Both the position numbers and the translations under genes were made by a program. Below are positions 43,602 through 52,683 of a DNA stretch of 64,000 bases, piece by piece (the stretch's first letter is position 1; every line of letters starts with the position of its first letter). The DNA is taken from assembly GCA_020634815.1 (NCBI GenBank), contig JACKBA010000004.1, forward strand, positions 124,001 through 188,000, written 5' to 3'. A model generated the notes under the pieces. The model was not told the DNA's origin and did no database searches. It was given only the letters and a program-made list of their open reading frames with translations. The stretch comes from Caldilineaceae bacterium. Lineage in GTDB: Bacteria > Chloroflexota > Anaerolineae > Caldilineales > Caldilineaceae.

Positions 43602-44624
43602 ATGGAGTCAGTACCAGATTTCAGAGCCTTTGCGCGCAAGGTCGGTTTCGACCCGGAATATCTTGAGGCCTTCGAGAAGAAGCTATTCATTTCCGGCCCG
43701 CGGTCGGCGCGCCGGCTGACCAACTTCTTCGTCCTGTTGTTGCTGGCAACGGTGATTGCCACCTATGGCGTGATCTCCGATTCGACGGCGACTGTCATCG
43801 GCGCCATGATTGTGGCACCGCTCATGGGACCGATCATGGCCACGGCCGCCGCCGTGGTGATTGGCTCGTTTGACCGTGCCTGGAGATCGCTGACACTGGT
43901 CGTCATTGGGGTAATCTGCGTCATCCTGCTCTCGTGGTTCCTTGCCATGCTCATTCCCGACGTGAGCATCTCATTCACCGAGAACGGCGAGATTGCCTCG
44001 CGCATCGCGCCGGGCTTGATGGCGCTGCTTACGGCGCTGGCATCGGGCGCGGCCGGCGCCTTCATCATGTCGCGCGAAGAGATCGCCGATTCCATGGGCG
44101 GCGTTGCCATCGCCATCTCGCTGGTGCCGCCCCTGTGCGTTGTCGGCATCTCCCTCAGCCAGGGCGCCTGGGGACCTGCCACCGGCGCGCTCACGCTCTT
44201 CATCACGAACTTCCTGGCAATCCTGCTGGCGGGCGGCATCACCTTCATGCTCGGCGGGCTGGGCCGGCTGGCGTATACCGGTGACAGCCAGCGCATGCGC
44301 CGCAGATCCTTCCTGCTGATCATCTTCGGCACCCTGCTGATCGCTATCCCGCTGAGCGTGACCTCGTACCAGGCAATCGACCGTTCGCTCGAGACAAGGG
44401 CGGCGTCGCAGGATGTGACGGCGTGGCTGGACGGGACGACGCACTCCATGGTGCGGGTCGATGTGTACGGCGATCGGGTTCTCGCCACGGTGGAAGGATC
44501 GGGCGAACTGCGCCCGTTGCGCGATCTGGCCAACCAGTTGGCCGTCACCTTGGAGCGGCCCGTGCGCGTCGACCTGCGCACCATCCCGTCGCAGGTGGAG
44601 TCTTCGGGGAGCGAGTCGCCGTAG
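43602..44624 (+). CDS. DUF389 family integral membrane protein
   Basis: A 340-residue protein. About six to seven membrane helices cover residues 38-260, with the family's GAMIVAPLMGPIM near 70 and LVPPLCVVGISLS near 175, and a soluble C-terminal tail. DUF389 (TIGR00341-like) proteins are widespread in bacteria and archaea; no function is established. 12 bases after the glucosidase gene on the same strand with AGCGAGG just upstream, so probably co-transcribed. Confidence 0.88.
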   Translation: MESVPDFRAFARKVGFDPEYLEAFEKKLFISGPRSARRLTNFFVLLLLATVIATYGVISDSTATVIGAMIVAPLMGPIMATAAAVVIGSFDRAWRSLTLVVIGVICVILLSWFLAMLIPDVSISFTENGEIASRIAPGLMALLTALASGAAGAFIMSREEIADSMGGVAIAISLVPPLCVVGISLSQGAWGPATGALTLFITNFLAILLAGGITFMLGGLGRLAYTGDSQRMRRRSFLLIIFGTLLIAIPLSVTSYQAIDRSLETRAASQDVTAWLDGTTHSMVRVDVYGDRVLATVEGSGELRPLRDLANQLAVTLERPVRVDLRTIPSQVESSGSESP

Positions 44625-44696
44625 ACGCGGATGCGTCCCGGCACGCCCGGCTGGCTACGCCATCGTCCTGGGGCGCACCCCGCAGCCGCTGGGGCT

Positions 44697-44725
44697 TTGT
44701 CTGCGCAACGCGACTATGTGATAAT
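44697..44725 (+). promoter_or_regulatory. Promoter placing the RNA start at the ATG of the LuxR/MalT regulator 1
   Basis: TTGTCT (44697-44702), 17 bases, GATAAT (44720-44725), ten bases before the ATG at 44736. The RNA would begin only about four bases before that ATG, and no ribosome site is present. Confidence 0.6.
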
Positions 44726-44735
44726 GCCCATCGTC

Positions 44736-47489
44736 ATGCTCAGCCAGGATAACTCGATTCAACAAACGAAGCTTTACCGGCCATTCGGTACGGCCGGTCT
44801 CTTGGCGCGACCGCGCCTCCTGGACTTGCTCGACGCCGGCCGGCACGGCACCCTGACGCTGGTCGTTTCGCCGCCCGGCTCCGGGAAGAGTTCGTTGGTG
44901 AGTCAGTGGCTTGACGATCGCGCTATCGACGCCGCCTGGTTGCAACTTGATGCGGGCGACAGCGAACCGGCGAAATTCATTGCCTATGTCGTGCACGCAC
45001 TGCGCACCATTGCGCCCGATTTCGGCGTGGAGACGCTGCTCCTCCTGCGCAGCGCGCGCCTGCCGCCTTTGGATGTGGTCACGACCACCTTGAGTAACGA
45101 ATTGCACGAACTGGGGGAGACGAGCCCCTGTCTCCTCGTGCTGGACGACTATCACATGGTGAAGAATCCGGCAATCGATCAGGTCATGGCCGGCCTCGTG
45201 ACCCGCCCGCCGCAGGGGTTTCGCCTGCTGATCATCTCCCGACGCACGCCGGCATGGCCATTGGGCCGGCTGCGCATCGAGAAGCGCTTGCACGAGATCG
45301 GTGCGGCGGATCTGCGCTTTACGCGCGAAGAGACGGCGGCCTATCTGCAACTGAACGCCATCGCGCTGCCGGACGACGGCATGGTGATGAACTTGCAGCG
45401 ACAGACCGAGGGCTGGGCGACCGGCCTGCAACTGGCTATATTGGCGTTGCGCCAGCAGGCCAACGTCGCAGGCTTGCTTGGCAGCCGGCCCATGTTTGTC
45501 GGCGGCGACAACCGCTATCTGCTTGACTACATGGTCGAGGAGGTGCTGGCCCACCTGCCGGAGAGCACCGTGCAGTTCATGCTCGCGTCGGCCGTCTGCG
45601 ATCGCTTCTGCGCCCCACTCTGCCAGCGCTTGCTCGGGCTGGGCCGCGACATGGTGGACGATCTGCTGCGCTACCTGCTGGATGCAAATCTCTTCTTGAT
45701 CCCGCTGGAAGAAGGCAGTCAGGGTGGCGCTGACCGGCGCTTCGCCTGGTATCGCTATCATCACCTCATGCATCAGTCGCTGGTAAGCCGCCTGGAAGAG
45801 TCGTTCGAACCGCAAGCCATTGCCACGCTTCACCGCAATGCGGCCGCCTGGCTGCGCGAGCAAGGCTACGTCGACGAGGCGCTCGGTCACCTGCTGGCGA
45901 TCGCCGATTGGGACACTGCGACGGACGTGCTGGTTTCCGAACTGGGCAAGCTCCTCGACCGCGAAGACCGGCAGGCGATCGCCCACTGGCTCACGCTGCT
46001 GCCTGAAGCCGAGATTGCCCGCCGGCCCGGACTGCTCCTGCTGCGCGGGTGGGACTGTTTTTTCAGCCTCGATCTCCCTTTGCTGGCGGCGACGTTGCGT
46101 GATCTCCACGCCCTTGCCGACGACACCCAACACGATGGCGAGCCAGCACTCAATCTGCACCTGGGCCGGCAGCACGCGGTGGAGATCGAAGGGCACATCG
46201 CATTTCTGCAATGCGCGGCGGACTATTTCGCGGGCCGAACGGAGGAGGCGATCAGAGGCGCCCGGAAGGCGCTGAATCTCCTCACGCGACCGAACACGCT
46301 GGTGCATGGCAATGTCTATGTGATGCTCGGCAGCGCCATGCAGATGGCTGGACAAAGCAGCGAGGCCGAGGCGATGTTGCGGACGCAGTATCAGCGGCAG
46401 CGCCCGAAGCCGACGCAGGCCAGTGCCCGCTTGCTCTTCGGGTTGACCCTGGTCCTTACGCATGTCGGCGACTATACAGGGGCCGCAGAAGCCGCCAGCT
46501 TGATGCTGCGCGAGGCGCACGCTGCCGACCTGCCGCTCCTGGTCGGGTGGTCCCATGCCATTCTCGGCCGCGTCCACTATGAGCGCAACGAACTGGATGC
46601 GGCCCTGACGCACTTCAACGCAGTCACGGACCGGCGCTATGTCGTCAACCGCGGCTGCGCCTACGAAGGCTTCACCGGGCGCATGCTGGTCGCTGCGGCG
46701 CAGGGGGACGAGGCGGCGCTTTCTCAGGCCGGCGACGAATGGCGCCAGTTTGAAGAATCTCTGTGGGGATTCCCCGGCCCGCTCTACCATTCCGTGCAGG
46801 CCAGGGCGGCACTGCTGATCGGCGACACGCCCGCCGCGCTGCGCTGGGCGCGTACATTCACGGCACCGCCGCCCGCCGCGCCGATGATCTGGCTTGAAGC
46901 CAGCCACATCACGAAAGTACGTTGCCTGCTCGCCGCCGCCGACGATGCCGAACGCGCAGTTGCCCTCGACCTGACCAACGCCTGCATTGCCCATGTTGAG
47001 CAGATGCACCTGAAGTGGCTCCAACCCTCCTTGTCCGGTCTGCGCGCGCTGCTATTGGCACGCACCGGCGCAAGGGCCGAGGCCGTAGCGCTGCTCGCTA
47101 CTGCATTACACCGTTCGCGTGGCGAGGGGTTTGTGCGCTCCTATGCCGACCTGGGACCCGCCATTGTCGATCTCCTGCGCGCGATCGACGATACGGCGCT
47201 GGCTGAACCCATCGCGCAGATTGTCGCTGCCATTCCCGGAGGGGCATCGGGGCAGGCTGCCGTTGATCGCTCGCAACTGCTGGCCGGCCCGGCGGCGCTG
47301 CTCACCGAGCGCGAGTACGAGGTGCTTGAGCTGCTGGCCACGCCGCTGACGCCGCACGAGATCGCCGACGCACTGTCCGTCTCCTACAGCACGATCCGCC
47401 ACCATACCTCCCACATCTACGAGAAACTCGGGGTCAACAAGCGCCGCCAGGCTGTTCTGGTCGCTGCCGAGCTTGGCCTGCTGCCGTGA
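44736..47489 (+). CDS. Large ATP-binding LuxR regulator, MalT type (1)
   Basis: 917 residues. Near the N-terminus TKLYRP, conserved in this family, sits at residue 11, supporting the start at 44736 over 44724 or 44631. Walker A SPPGSGKSS near 44-52, Walker B LLVLDDYH near 133, a winged-helix region, and TPR-like helical repeats (about 400-800). The C-terminal LuxR HTH is at about 855-917 (LTEREYEVLELLATPLTPHEIADALSVS ... IYEKLGVNKRRQ). STAND ATPases of this class oligomerise when an inducer binds and activate transcription. Inducer and targets are unknown; neighbours include sugar metabolism. It has its own promoter. Confidence 0.9.
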   Translation: MLSQDNSIQQTKLYRPFGTAGLLARPRLLDLLDAGRHGTLTLVVSPPGSGKSSLVSQWLDDRAIDAAWLQLDAGDSEPAKFIAYVVHALRTIAPDFGVETLLLLRSARLPPLDVVTTTLSNELHELGETSPCLLVLDDYHMVKNPAIDQVMAGLVTRPPQGFRLLIISRRTPAWPLGRLRIEKRLHEIGAADLRFTREETAAYLQLNAIALPDDGMVMNLQRQTEGWATGLQLAILALRQQANVAGLLGSRPMFVGGDNRYLLDYMVEEVLAHLPESTVQFMLASAVCDRFCAPLCQRLLGLGRDMVDDLLRYLLDANLFLIPLEEGSQGGADRRFAWYRYHHLMHQSLVSRLEESFEPQAIATLHRNAAAWLREQGYVDEALGHLLAIADWDTATDVLVSELGKLLDREDRQAIAHWLTLLPEAEIARRPGLLLLRGWDCFFSLDLPLLAATLRDLHALADDTQHDGEPALNLHLGRQHAVEIEGHIAFLQCAADYFAGRTEEAIRGARKALNLLTRPNTLVHGNVYVMLGSAMQMAGQSSEAEAMLRTQYQRQRPKPTQASARLLFGLTLVLTHVGDYTGAAEAASLMLREAHAADLPLLVGWSHAILGRVHYERNELDAALTHFNAVTDRRYVVNRGCAYEGFTGRMLVAAAQGDEAALSQAGDEWRQFEESLWGFPGPLYHSVQARAALLIGDTPAALRWARTFTAPPPAAPMIWLEASHITKVRCLLAAADDAERAVALDLTNACIAHVEQMHLKWLQPSLSGLRALLLARTGARAEAVALLATALHRSRGEGFVRSYADLGPAIVDLLRAIDDTALAEPIAQIVAAIPGGASGQAAVDRSQLLAGPAALLTEREYEVLELLATPLTPHEIADALSVSYSTIRHHTSHIYEKLGVNKRRQAVLVAAELGLLP

Positions 47490-47634
47490 ATTCCAATAGA
47501 TAGGAAAAAGATAGGAAAAATTTTCTGGCTCGGGCAAGCCGATCTGCGCGATGATAGTCTGGTTGCCACAATCATGTGCATGTGGTGACGACTACACGGT
47601 TCGCTAACAGAGTATCTACACCAAGGAGAGAATC

Positions 47635-47937
47635 ATGCCCTGCCTGTTTGCCCTGCTCGGCGCCTTTGCGCCACGTCTTGCCCTCTTTTTCTTGTGGATC
47701 TTCACGCCGCTGGTCAACGCCTCCTTCCGCGGCTGGGCGCTGCCCTGGCTGTGGCCGATCCTCGGCGTGATCTTCCTGCCCTTCACGACGCTCATGTATG
47801 TCCTGGTCGTCGGCCCGCTTGGCTCCACCAATATCTGGGGCTGGCTGATCGTCTTCCTGGGCCTGTTGATCGACCTGCGCGCCTACGCCGATGCCGCAGC
47901 CAATCGGAATCAGATTCCCGGCATGGCGTCGCACTAG
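47635..47937 (+). CDS. Small three-helix membrane protein
   Basis: A 100-residue protein; AAGGAGAG six bases before the ATG. Three hydrophobic segments at about 4-24, 37-61 and 66-82, then a polar tail (ADAAANRNQIPGM). Not assigned to a family with certainty; similar short proteins occur next to stress-type genes in Chloroflexota and Actinobacteria. It begins a run of three small plus-strand genes (47635-49358). Confidence 0.75.
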   Translation: MPCLFALLGAFAPRLALFFLWIFTPLVNASFRGWALPWLWPILGVIFLPFTTLMYVLVVGPLGSTNIWGWLIVFLGLLIDLRAYADAAANRNQIPGMASH

Positions 47938-47944
47938 CGGGATT

Positions 47945-48068
47945 GACTGTCAAGCGTCAAACGTCAAGCGTTAAGCGTCACGAGTCAAACGTGAAACGTC
48001 ATCCATCACGAGGCAAGCGTCACGCATCACGCATCACGTTTGACTCGTGACGTTTCACGTTTGATTCT
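47945..48068. repeat. ACGTCAAGCGTCAAACGTC / GACTCGTGACGTTTCACG inverted patch (copy 2)
   Basis: Between two small genes. CGAGTCAAACGTGAAACGTCA (about 47979-47999) pairs with TGACGTTTCACGTTTGA (about 48048-48064); the sequence between holds TCACGCATCACGCATCACG units. Same family as 20247-20450 and 63532-63645. Confidence 0.8.
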
Positions 48069-48123
48069 CATCACCCGCATCCAACCCTAAAATAAGTACC
48101 GGATTGAATAGAGGAGATACACA

Positions 48124-48642
48124 ATGGCACTTGGTCCACTTCAACTGGTGGTAATTGGCTTCGACAACCCGGCGCTGGATGGTTCGATCGTTGCCGAGTT
48201 GAACGCAATTCGTGACCGCGGTTTTATCCGCCTTGTCGACGCCCTGGGCGTTCACAAGGACGACGAAGGGGCAATCTGGTCGGTCGAGGTGAGCGACTTG
48301 AGCGACGACGAGGCGATGCTGGCCGGCGCGGCCATCGGCGCGCTGATCGGCCTGGGCGCGGGCGGCGAAGCGGGCGCTGAGGCAGGCGCCGTCGAGGGGG
48401 CGTTGGCCGCGATGGAGCGCAGCGAATTCGGCATCTCGCCGGAGGATATCCTGACCATTGCCGACCAGATCCCATCCGGCGGCGCGGCGCTGCTCATGTT
48501 GGTCGAGCATACGTGGCTGATCCCGCTGCGCAACGCGATCCGCGCCCAGGGCGGCATATTCATCGCCAACGATTTCCTGAGCATCGAGGCGCTCATCGGC
48601 ATTGGCGCCGAGTTGGCCGCACTCGATGAACTGAGCGAGTGA
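48124..48642 (+). CDS. DUF6325 (DUF1269-like) family protein
   Basis: A 172-residue protein. Opening PLQLVVIGFDNPALDGSIVAELNAIRDRGFIRLVDALGVHKD, a central Gly/Ala-rich segment (about 62-96, GAAIGALIGLGAGGEAGAEAGA), and LLMLVEHTWLIPLRNAI near 122 are the pattern of this family, often annotated as membrane-associated and of unknown role. AGGAGATACACA before the ATG. Downstream lies a perfect 16-bp hairpin. Confidence 0.85.
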   Translation: MALGPLQLVVIGFDNPALDGSIVAELNAIRDRGFIRLVDALGVHKDDEGAIWSVEVSDLSDDEAMLAGAAIGALIGLGAGGEAGAEAGAVEGALAAMERSEFGISPEDILTIADQIPSGGAALLMLVEHTWLIPLRNAIRAQGGIFIANDFLSIEALIGIGAELAALDELSE

Positions 48643-48649
48643 TTGAGGC

Positions 48650-48685
48650 GCCCATGATCGGCCGCCGAAGCGGCCGATCATGGGC
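48650..48685. terminator. Perfect 16-bp hairpin after the DUF6325 gene
   Basis: GCCCATGATCGGCCGC, loop CGAA, then the exact complement. Seven bases after the stop at 48642, so it probably ends or stabilises that RNA. No T-run follows, so Rho-independent termination is uncertain. A TAGAAT box at 48712-48717 follows, a possible -10 for the next gene. Confidence 0.6.
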
Positions 48686-48791
48686 ATAGGCCCGGCTTTG
48701 GCCGGCAATGATAGAATTGTATGCAGGAAATTCAGATTGGCGATGGTTTCCTGTGTTTCCGGCCCGAGGGCTTTTGAAAGAGGTGAATCTG

Positions 48792-49358
48792 ATGTTAGGA
48801 CGTGGACGGCGTGAGGATCGGCGCGAGCAGCGCCAGGAAGATCGGGAGCAATTCGGCCGCCGTGGCAGTGCCACGCGCTACAAGATGCGCCAGAAACTCG
48901 TCGCATTTGGCGATGATTTCTGGATCGAAAATGAAGAGGGGCAGCGCGCCTTCAAGGTCGACGGCAAGATGTTGCGCGTGCGCGACACCCTCTTCTTCGA
49001 GGATGCGCAGGGACGCGAGCTGTGCAAGATCCAGGAACGCCTGCTGCGTGTCAAGGATAGCATGGAGATCGAAGGCCCCAACGGCGAGCGCATGGCCATG
49101 GTGAAGAAGGCCTTGATCACCCCGTTGCGCGACCGCTGGATCGTCAAGATCGGCGATGGGCCGGACTTGCAGGTGCAAGGCAACATTCTCGACCATCAAT
49201 ACACCATCGGTGAAGGCCGCGACAAGATCGCTGAAGTCTCCAAGAAGTGGTTCCGCTTCGCCGACACCTACGGCGTGCAGATCGAGCAAGGCCAGAATGA
49301 TGTCGTCATTCTGGCCGTGACCGTGGCGATCGACATGATGGCACATCCGCGCAACTGA
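48792..49358 (+). CDS. LURP-one-related (scramblase-like fold) protein
   Basis: A 188-residue protein. A charged N-terminus (GRGRREDRREQRQEDREQFG) precedes the tubby/scramblase-like beta-barrel: YKMRQKLVAFGDDFWIENEEG near 29-49, FKVDGKMLRVRDTLFF, KDSMEIEG, RWIVKIGD, ISEVSKKWF-like DKIAEVSKKWFRFADTYGVQI. Typical of bacterial LOR/YxjI-type proteins, whose function is unknown. GAGG nine bases before the ATG at 48792. Confidence 0.87.
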   Translation: MLGRGRREDRREQRQEDREQFGRRGSATRYKMRQKLVAFGDDFWIENEEGQRAFKVDGKMLRVRDTLFFEDAQGRELCKIQERLLRVKDSMEIEGPNGERMAMVKKALITPLRDRWIVKIGDGPDLQVQGNILDHQYTIGEGRDKIAEVSKKWFRFADTYGVQIEQGQNDVVILAVTVAIDMMAHPRN

Positions 49359-49470
49359 AATAGTGCAATTTGAGGTCAGGTTTTCTCATTCCGTCTTTTG
49401 ATGCGGCGGCTTGAGAAATTCTGGCCTCTCGCATATCCGCCGGTAGGAGTTCACAAATAGGAGGACATTC

Positions 49471-50961
49471 ATGGCGCAGGGAAAACCCAACATTCTCGTC
49501 CTTTGGGGCGACGACATCGGCTGGTGGAACATCAGCTACAACAGCCGCGGGCAAATGGGCTATCGCACGCCCAACATCGATCGCATCGCCAACGAAGGTG
49601 TGGCCTTCACCGATTACTACGGCCAGCAGAGCTGCACGGCCGGACGCGCCGCCTTCATCACCGGGCAGAACCCGATTCGCACGGGGCTGACCAAGGTCGG
49701 CATGCCGGGGGGAGATGTCGGCTTGCGGGCAGAGGATCCGACCATCGCCGAACTGCTCAAGCCGCAGGGCTACGTGACCGGCCAGTTCGGCAAGAACCAC
49801 CTGGGCGACCGCGACGAACACCTGCCGACGATGCACGGCTTTGATGAGTTCTTCGGCAACCTCTACCATCTCAACGCCGAGGAAGAACCGGAAGACGAGG
49901 ACTACCCCAAGGATCCGCGCTTCAAGGAACGCTTTGGGCCGCGCGGCGTGCTGCACTGCTGGGCCGACGGCGAGGGCGGGCAGAAGATCGAGGACACGGG
50001 TCCGCTCACCCGCAAGCGCATGGAGACGATCGACGACGAGGTGACCGAGCAGGCGCTGCGCTTCATCGATGAGGCGCACGCATCCGACAAGCCCTTCTTT
50101 GTCTGGTACAACACGACGGCCATGCACTTCCGCACCCACGTCGCCGACAAGCACAAGGGCAAGAGCGGGCAGGGCTTCTACAACGACGCCATGGTCGCCC
50201 ACGACGAAAACATCGGGCGCATGTTGGGCAAGCTCGACGAACTCGGCATCGCCGAGGACACGATCGTCATGTATTCGACCGACAACGGCGTGCACTACAA
50301 CACGTGGCCCGATGCCGGCATCACCCCCTTCCGTTCTGAGAAGAACACCAACTGGGAGGGCGGCTGGCGCGTGCCGGCCTTTGTGCGCTGGCCCGGCCAG
50401 TTCAAAGCGGGCACGGTGCTCAACGGCATCGTCGCCATGCAGGAGTGGCTGCCCACCTTCCTGGCTGCCGCGGGCGTACCGGACATCAAGGAGCGCCTGC
50501 TGGAAGGCTACCAGGCCGGCGACAAGCACTTCAACGTGCACCTCGACGGCTACAACATCCTGCCCTATCTCAAGGGCGAGGAAGCGGAGAGCCCGCGCAC
50601 TGCCTTCTTCTACATCAGCGACGACGGCGACATCCTGGCGCTGCGCATGAAGGATTGGAAGGTCGTGCTCATGGAGCAGCGCGCCAAGCAGTTGGCCTGC
50701 TGGTTCGAGCCCTTTGTGTCGCTGCGTGCGCCCAAGATCTTCAACCTGCGCCGCGACCCCTTCGAACGGGCCGACGAGAATTCGAATACCTACTGGGATT
50801 GGGTGATCAACCACGCCTATATCATCTACTTGATGCAGGCGATCGTGGCCGAGCAGATCCAGGCATTCGCCGCATATCCGCCGCGCCAGAAGCCAGCGTC
50901 CTTCAATCTGGACGCAGTGTTGCGCCAATTGGAAGAGGCGACCAGCAGCAAGTCGCACTAG
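49471..50961 (+). CDS. Arylsulfatase, FGly-dependent, cytosolic type
   Basis: A 496-residue sulfatase that cleaves sulfate esters. The formylglycine site is Cys55 in QQSCTAGRAAF (C-x-A-x-R), which must be oxidised to act. Metal ligands Asp14 and Asp15 (WGDDIGWW) and the later ST-DNG pair near 271-274 are present, with FGKNHLGDRDEHLPTMHGFDEFFGNLYHLN near 110-139. No signal peptide, so the substrate must enter the cell. AGGAGG before the ATG. The maturase gene lies convergent next door. Confidence 0.93.
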   Translation: MAQGKPNILVLWGDDIGWWNISYNSRGQMGYRTPNIDRIANEGVAFTDYYGQQSCTAGRAAFITGQNPIRTGLTKVGMPGGDVGLRAEDPTIAELLKPQGYVTGQFGKNHLGDRDEHLPTMHGFDEFFGNLYHLNAEEEPEDEDYPKDPRFKERFGPRGVLHCWADGEGGQKIEDTGPLTRKRMETIDDEVTEQALRFIDEAHASDKPFFVWYNTTAMHFRTHVADKHKGKSGQGFYNDAMVAHDENIGRMLGKLDELGIAEDTIVMYSTDNGVHYNTWPDAGITPFRSEKNTNWEGGWRVPAFVRWPGQFKAGTVLNGIVAMQEWLPTFLAAAGVPDIKERLLEGYQAGDKHFNVHLDGYNILPYLKGEEAESPRTAFFYISDDGDILALRMKDWKVVLMEQRAKQLACWFEPFVSLRAPKIFNLRRDPFERADENSNTYWDWVINHAYIIYLMQAIVAEQIQAFAAYPPRQKPASFNLDAVLRQLEEATSSKSH

Positions 50962-50984
50962 GAACCTTCGACGATTGCTCTCGC

Positions 50985-51031
50985 GTCGCCAATCTTCCAG
51001 AAAGCCCGGAGCTTCCTGGAAGATTGGCGAC
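50985..51031. terminator. Perfect 16-bp stem between convergent sulfatase and maturase genes
   Basis: GTCGCCAATCTTCCAG, 15-base loop, CTGGAAGATTGGCGAC. It lies just after the sulfatase stop (50961) and before the maturase stop (51041). Symmetric position suggests a bidirectional terminator, though it lacks a T-run. Confidence 0.6.
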
Positions 51032-51040
51032 ATTACGGGA

Positions 51041-52483
51041 TCATGCGTGGCGATTGCTCTGCGTGCGCGATTGCGGGGCGGGCAGCGCTTTCCGGCCCAC
51101 TTGGGCTTTCTGCCGGCCGTGACACTGCTTGAACTTGCGTCCGCTGCCGCACGGGCACGGATCGTTTCGTTCCACCTGGGCGAAGGATTTCTGTAGAATT
51201 GGCGTCACTTCCCTGGCCTCGCGCCCGCGCCGGATCAGCCCGGCCATGAGCTTCATGGCGAAATCGACATGGTGGAAGAAGTCCTTGAAGCCGGCGCACA
51301 GATAGTTCAATCCCGGCTCGCCGTCGGGTGTCTCGATAAAGCGATTCTTGGGGCACTCGCCGTGACAGGCAAAGCGCACGTCGCATTCCAGGCAGTAGCG
51401 CGGCAGCGTGTCGCGCTTGTCCTGGCCGAACTTCACCTGCTGGGGCGACGCTACCAGCTCGATCATATGCTGCTGCTGGATGTTGCCGAGGAAGAAGTTG
51501 GGTTCCACAAAATGGTCGCACGCATAGAGGTCGCCGTTGTGCTCGATGGCCAGCCCGGTCCCGCACGTCTCGTTGAAGACACACATCCCCGACGCGCCCA
51601 TGCCCAGCCAATTGCGCAGCGCCGCCTCGAAGGTCTGCACGTAGACCTTGCCCACGTCGTGGAAGACCCACTCGTCGAAGATGGTGCTCAGAAACTCGCC
51701 GAATTGCGCCGGCAGCACCGAACGCTCCGACACCGTCGCGCCTTCCTGGAAGAGCGTCAGCCCATCGGCGTTGATGCGCTCCACCACCGGGATGAACTGC
51801 ATCCACGTCGTCCCCACCTCGTCGCGCAGAAAGCGGTAGACCTCCAGCGGATAATCGGCGTTGACCCGGTTGACGGTGGTGAGCACGTTGAAGTCGACGC
51901 CGTGCTTCTGGAGCAGACGCAGGCCGCGCATCACCTTGTCGAAGGTCGGCTTGCCGCCCTTGTCGACGCGATAGATGTCGTGCAGTTCGCGCGGCCCGTC
52001 GATGCTGATGCCGATGAGGAAGTCGTGCTCCTTGAGGAAGGCGCACCACTCGTCGTCCAGCAGCGTGCCGTTTGTCTGCATGGTGTGCAGAAAGCGCATC
52101 CCCGGCCGGCGATACTTCTCCACGAGCACCATCACGCGCCGGTAGAAGTCGAGCCCCATGAGCGTCGGTTCGCCCCCCTGCCAGGCGATGTTCACGCTAT
52201 CCGTCCGGTGCGACTCGATGAGCTGGCGGATGTACGCTTCGAGCACATCGTCGCTCATGCGGAACTTGCTGCCGGGGTAGAAGACCTCCTTGTCCAGAAA
52301 GAAGCAGTAGGCGCAATCGAGGTTGCAGATGGCGCCGGTGGGCTTTGCCAGCAGGTGAAAGGCCGGCGGCGCTCCCTCCGGGATGGTGAACGTCGTGCCG
52401 TGCGCGCTGTGGCGGACAGCGTCTGCCGGCGCGCTGCGATCGGCCTGCCCGGTCGAACTATCGTTGGCGATTCTGCTCTCCAC
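51041..52483 (-). CDS. Anaerobic sulfatase-maturating enzyme (radical SAM) with SEC-C tail
   Basis: A 480-residue radical SAM protein that converts the active-site Cys or Ser of sulfatases to formylglycine without oxygen. The radical SAM CxxxCxxC is CNLDCAYC near 53-60, followed by AWQGGEPTLMGLDFY near 99 and MQTNGTLL near 134. The SPASM-type auxiliary cluster cysteines lie in CVFNETCGTG, YACDHF and the run CLECDVRFACHGECPKNRF (near 375-393). The last 35 residues hold a SEC-C zinc motif (RNDPCPCGSGRKFKQCHG), not part of the core enzyme. GTG start at 52483 with AGGA upstream. Its likely client is the arylsulfatase at 49471. Confidence 0.92.
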   Translation of the reverse strand: MESRIANDSSTGQADRSAPADAVRHSAHGTTFTIPEGAPPAFHLLAKPTGAICNLDCAYCFFLDKEVFYPGSKFRMSDDVLEAYIRQLIESHRTDSVNIAWQGGEPTLMGLDFYRRVMVLVEKYRRPGMRFLHTMQTNGTLLDDEWCAFLKEHDFLIGISIDGPRELHDIYRVDKGGKPTFDKVMRGLRLLQKHGVDFNVLTTVNRVNADYPLEVYRFLRDEVGTTWMQFIPVVERINADGLTLFQEGATVSERSVLPAQFGEFLSTIFDEWVFHDVGKVYVQTFEAALRNWLGMGASGMCVFNETCGTGLAIEHNGDLYACDHFVEPNFFLGNIQQQHMIELVASPQQVKFGQDKRDTLPRYCLECDVRFACHGECPKNRFIETPDGEPGLNYLCAGFKDFFHHVDFAMKLMAGLIRRGREAREVTPILQKSFAQVERNDPCPCGSGRKFKQCHGRQKAQVGRKALPAPQSRTQSNRHA

Positions 52484-52645
52484 GTTTCTTTCCTATCTCT
52501 GACACAGGGTTCAGGCCGGGCAGCGCCGGCGCGTCGCCGGACCCTGCCCGGATTGGCCATTCCAGGCCAGGCGTGCGGCCAATCGTACCATAGCAGCGAC
52601 AGCCGCCAAATCGACGAAACCGTCTTTGCGGCGCGCAAACGCCAC

Positions 52646-52675
52646 TTGTGCACCGGGAACCGATCCAACTACAAT
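52646..52675 (+). promoter_or_regulatory. Possible near-leaderless promoter of the first SulP gene
   Basis: TTGTGC (52646-52651), 18 bases, TACAAT (52670-52675), then eight bases to the ATG at 52684. No ribosome site. Same spacing as the promoter at 56367-56395. Confidence 0.5.
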
Positions 52676-52683
52676 CGCATCCT

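Noticed and set aside
44631..44735. Earlier start of LuxR/MalT regulator 1 at 44631 or 44724
   Set aside because: The promoter at 44697-44725 lies inside the longer forms, and 44736 aligns TKLY with regulator 2.
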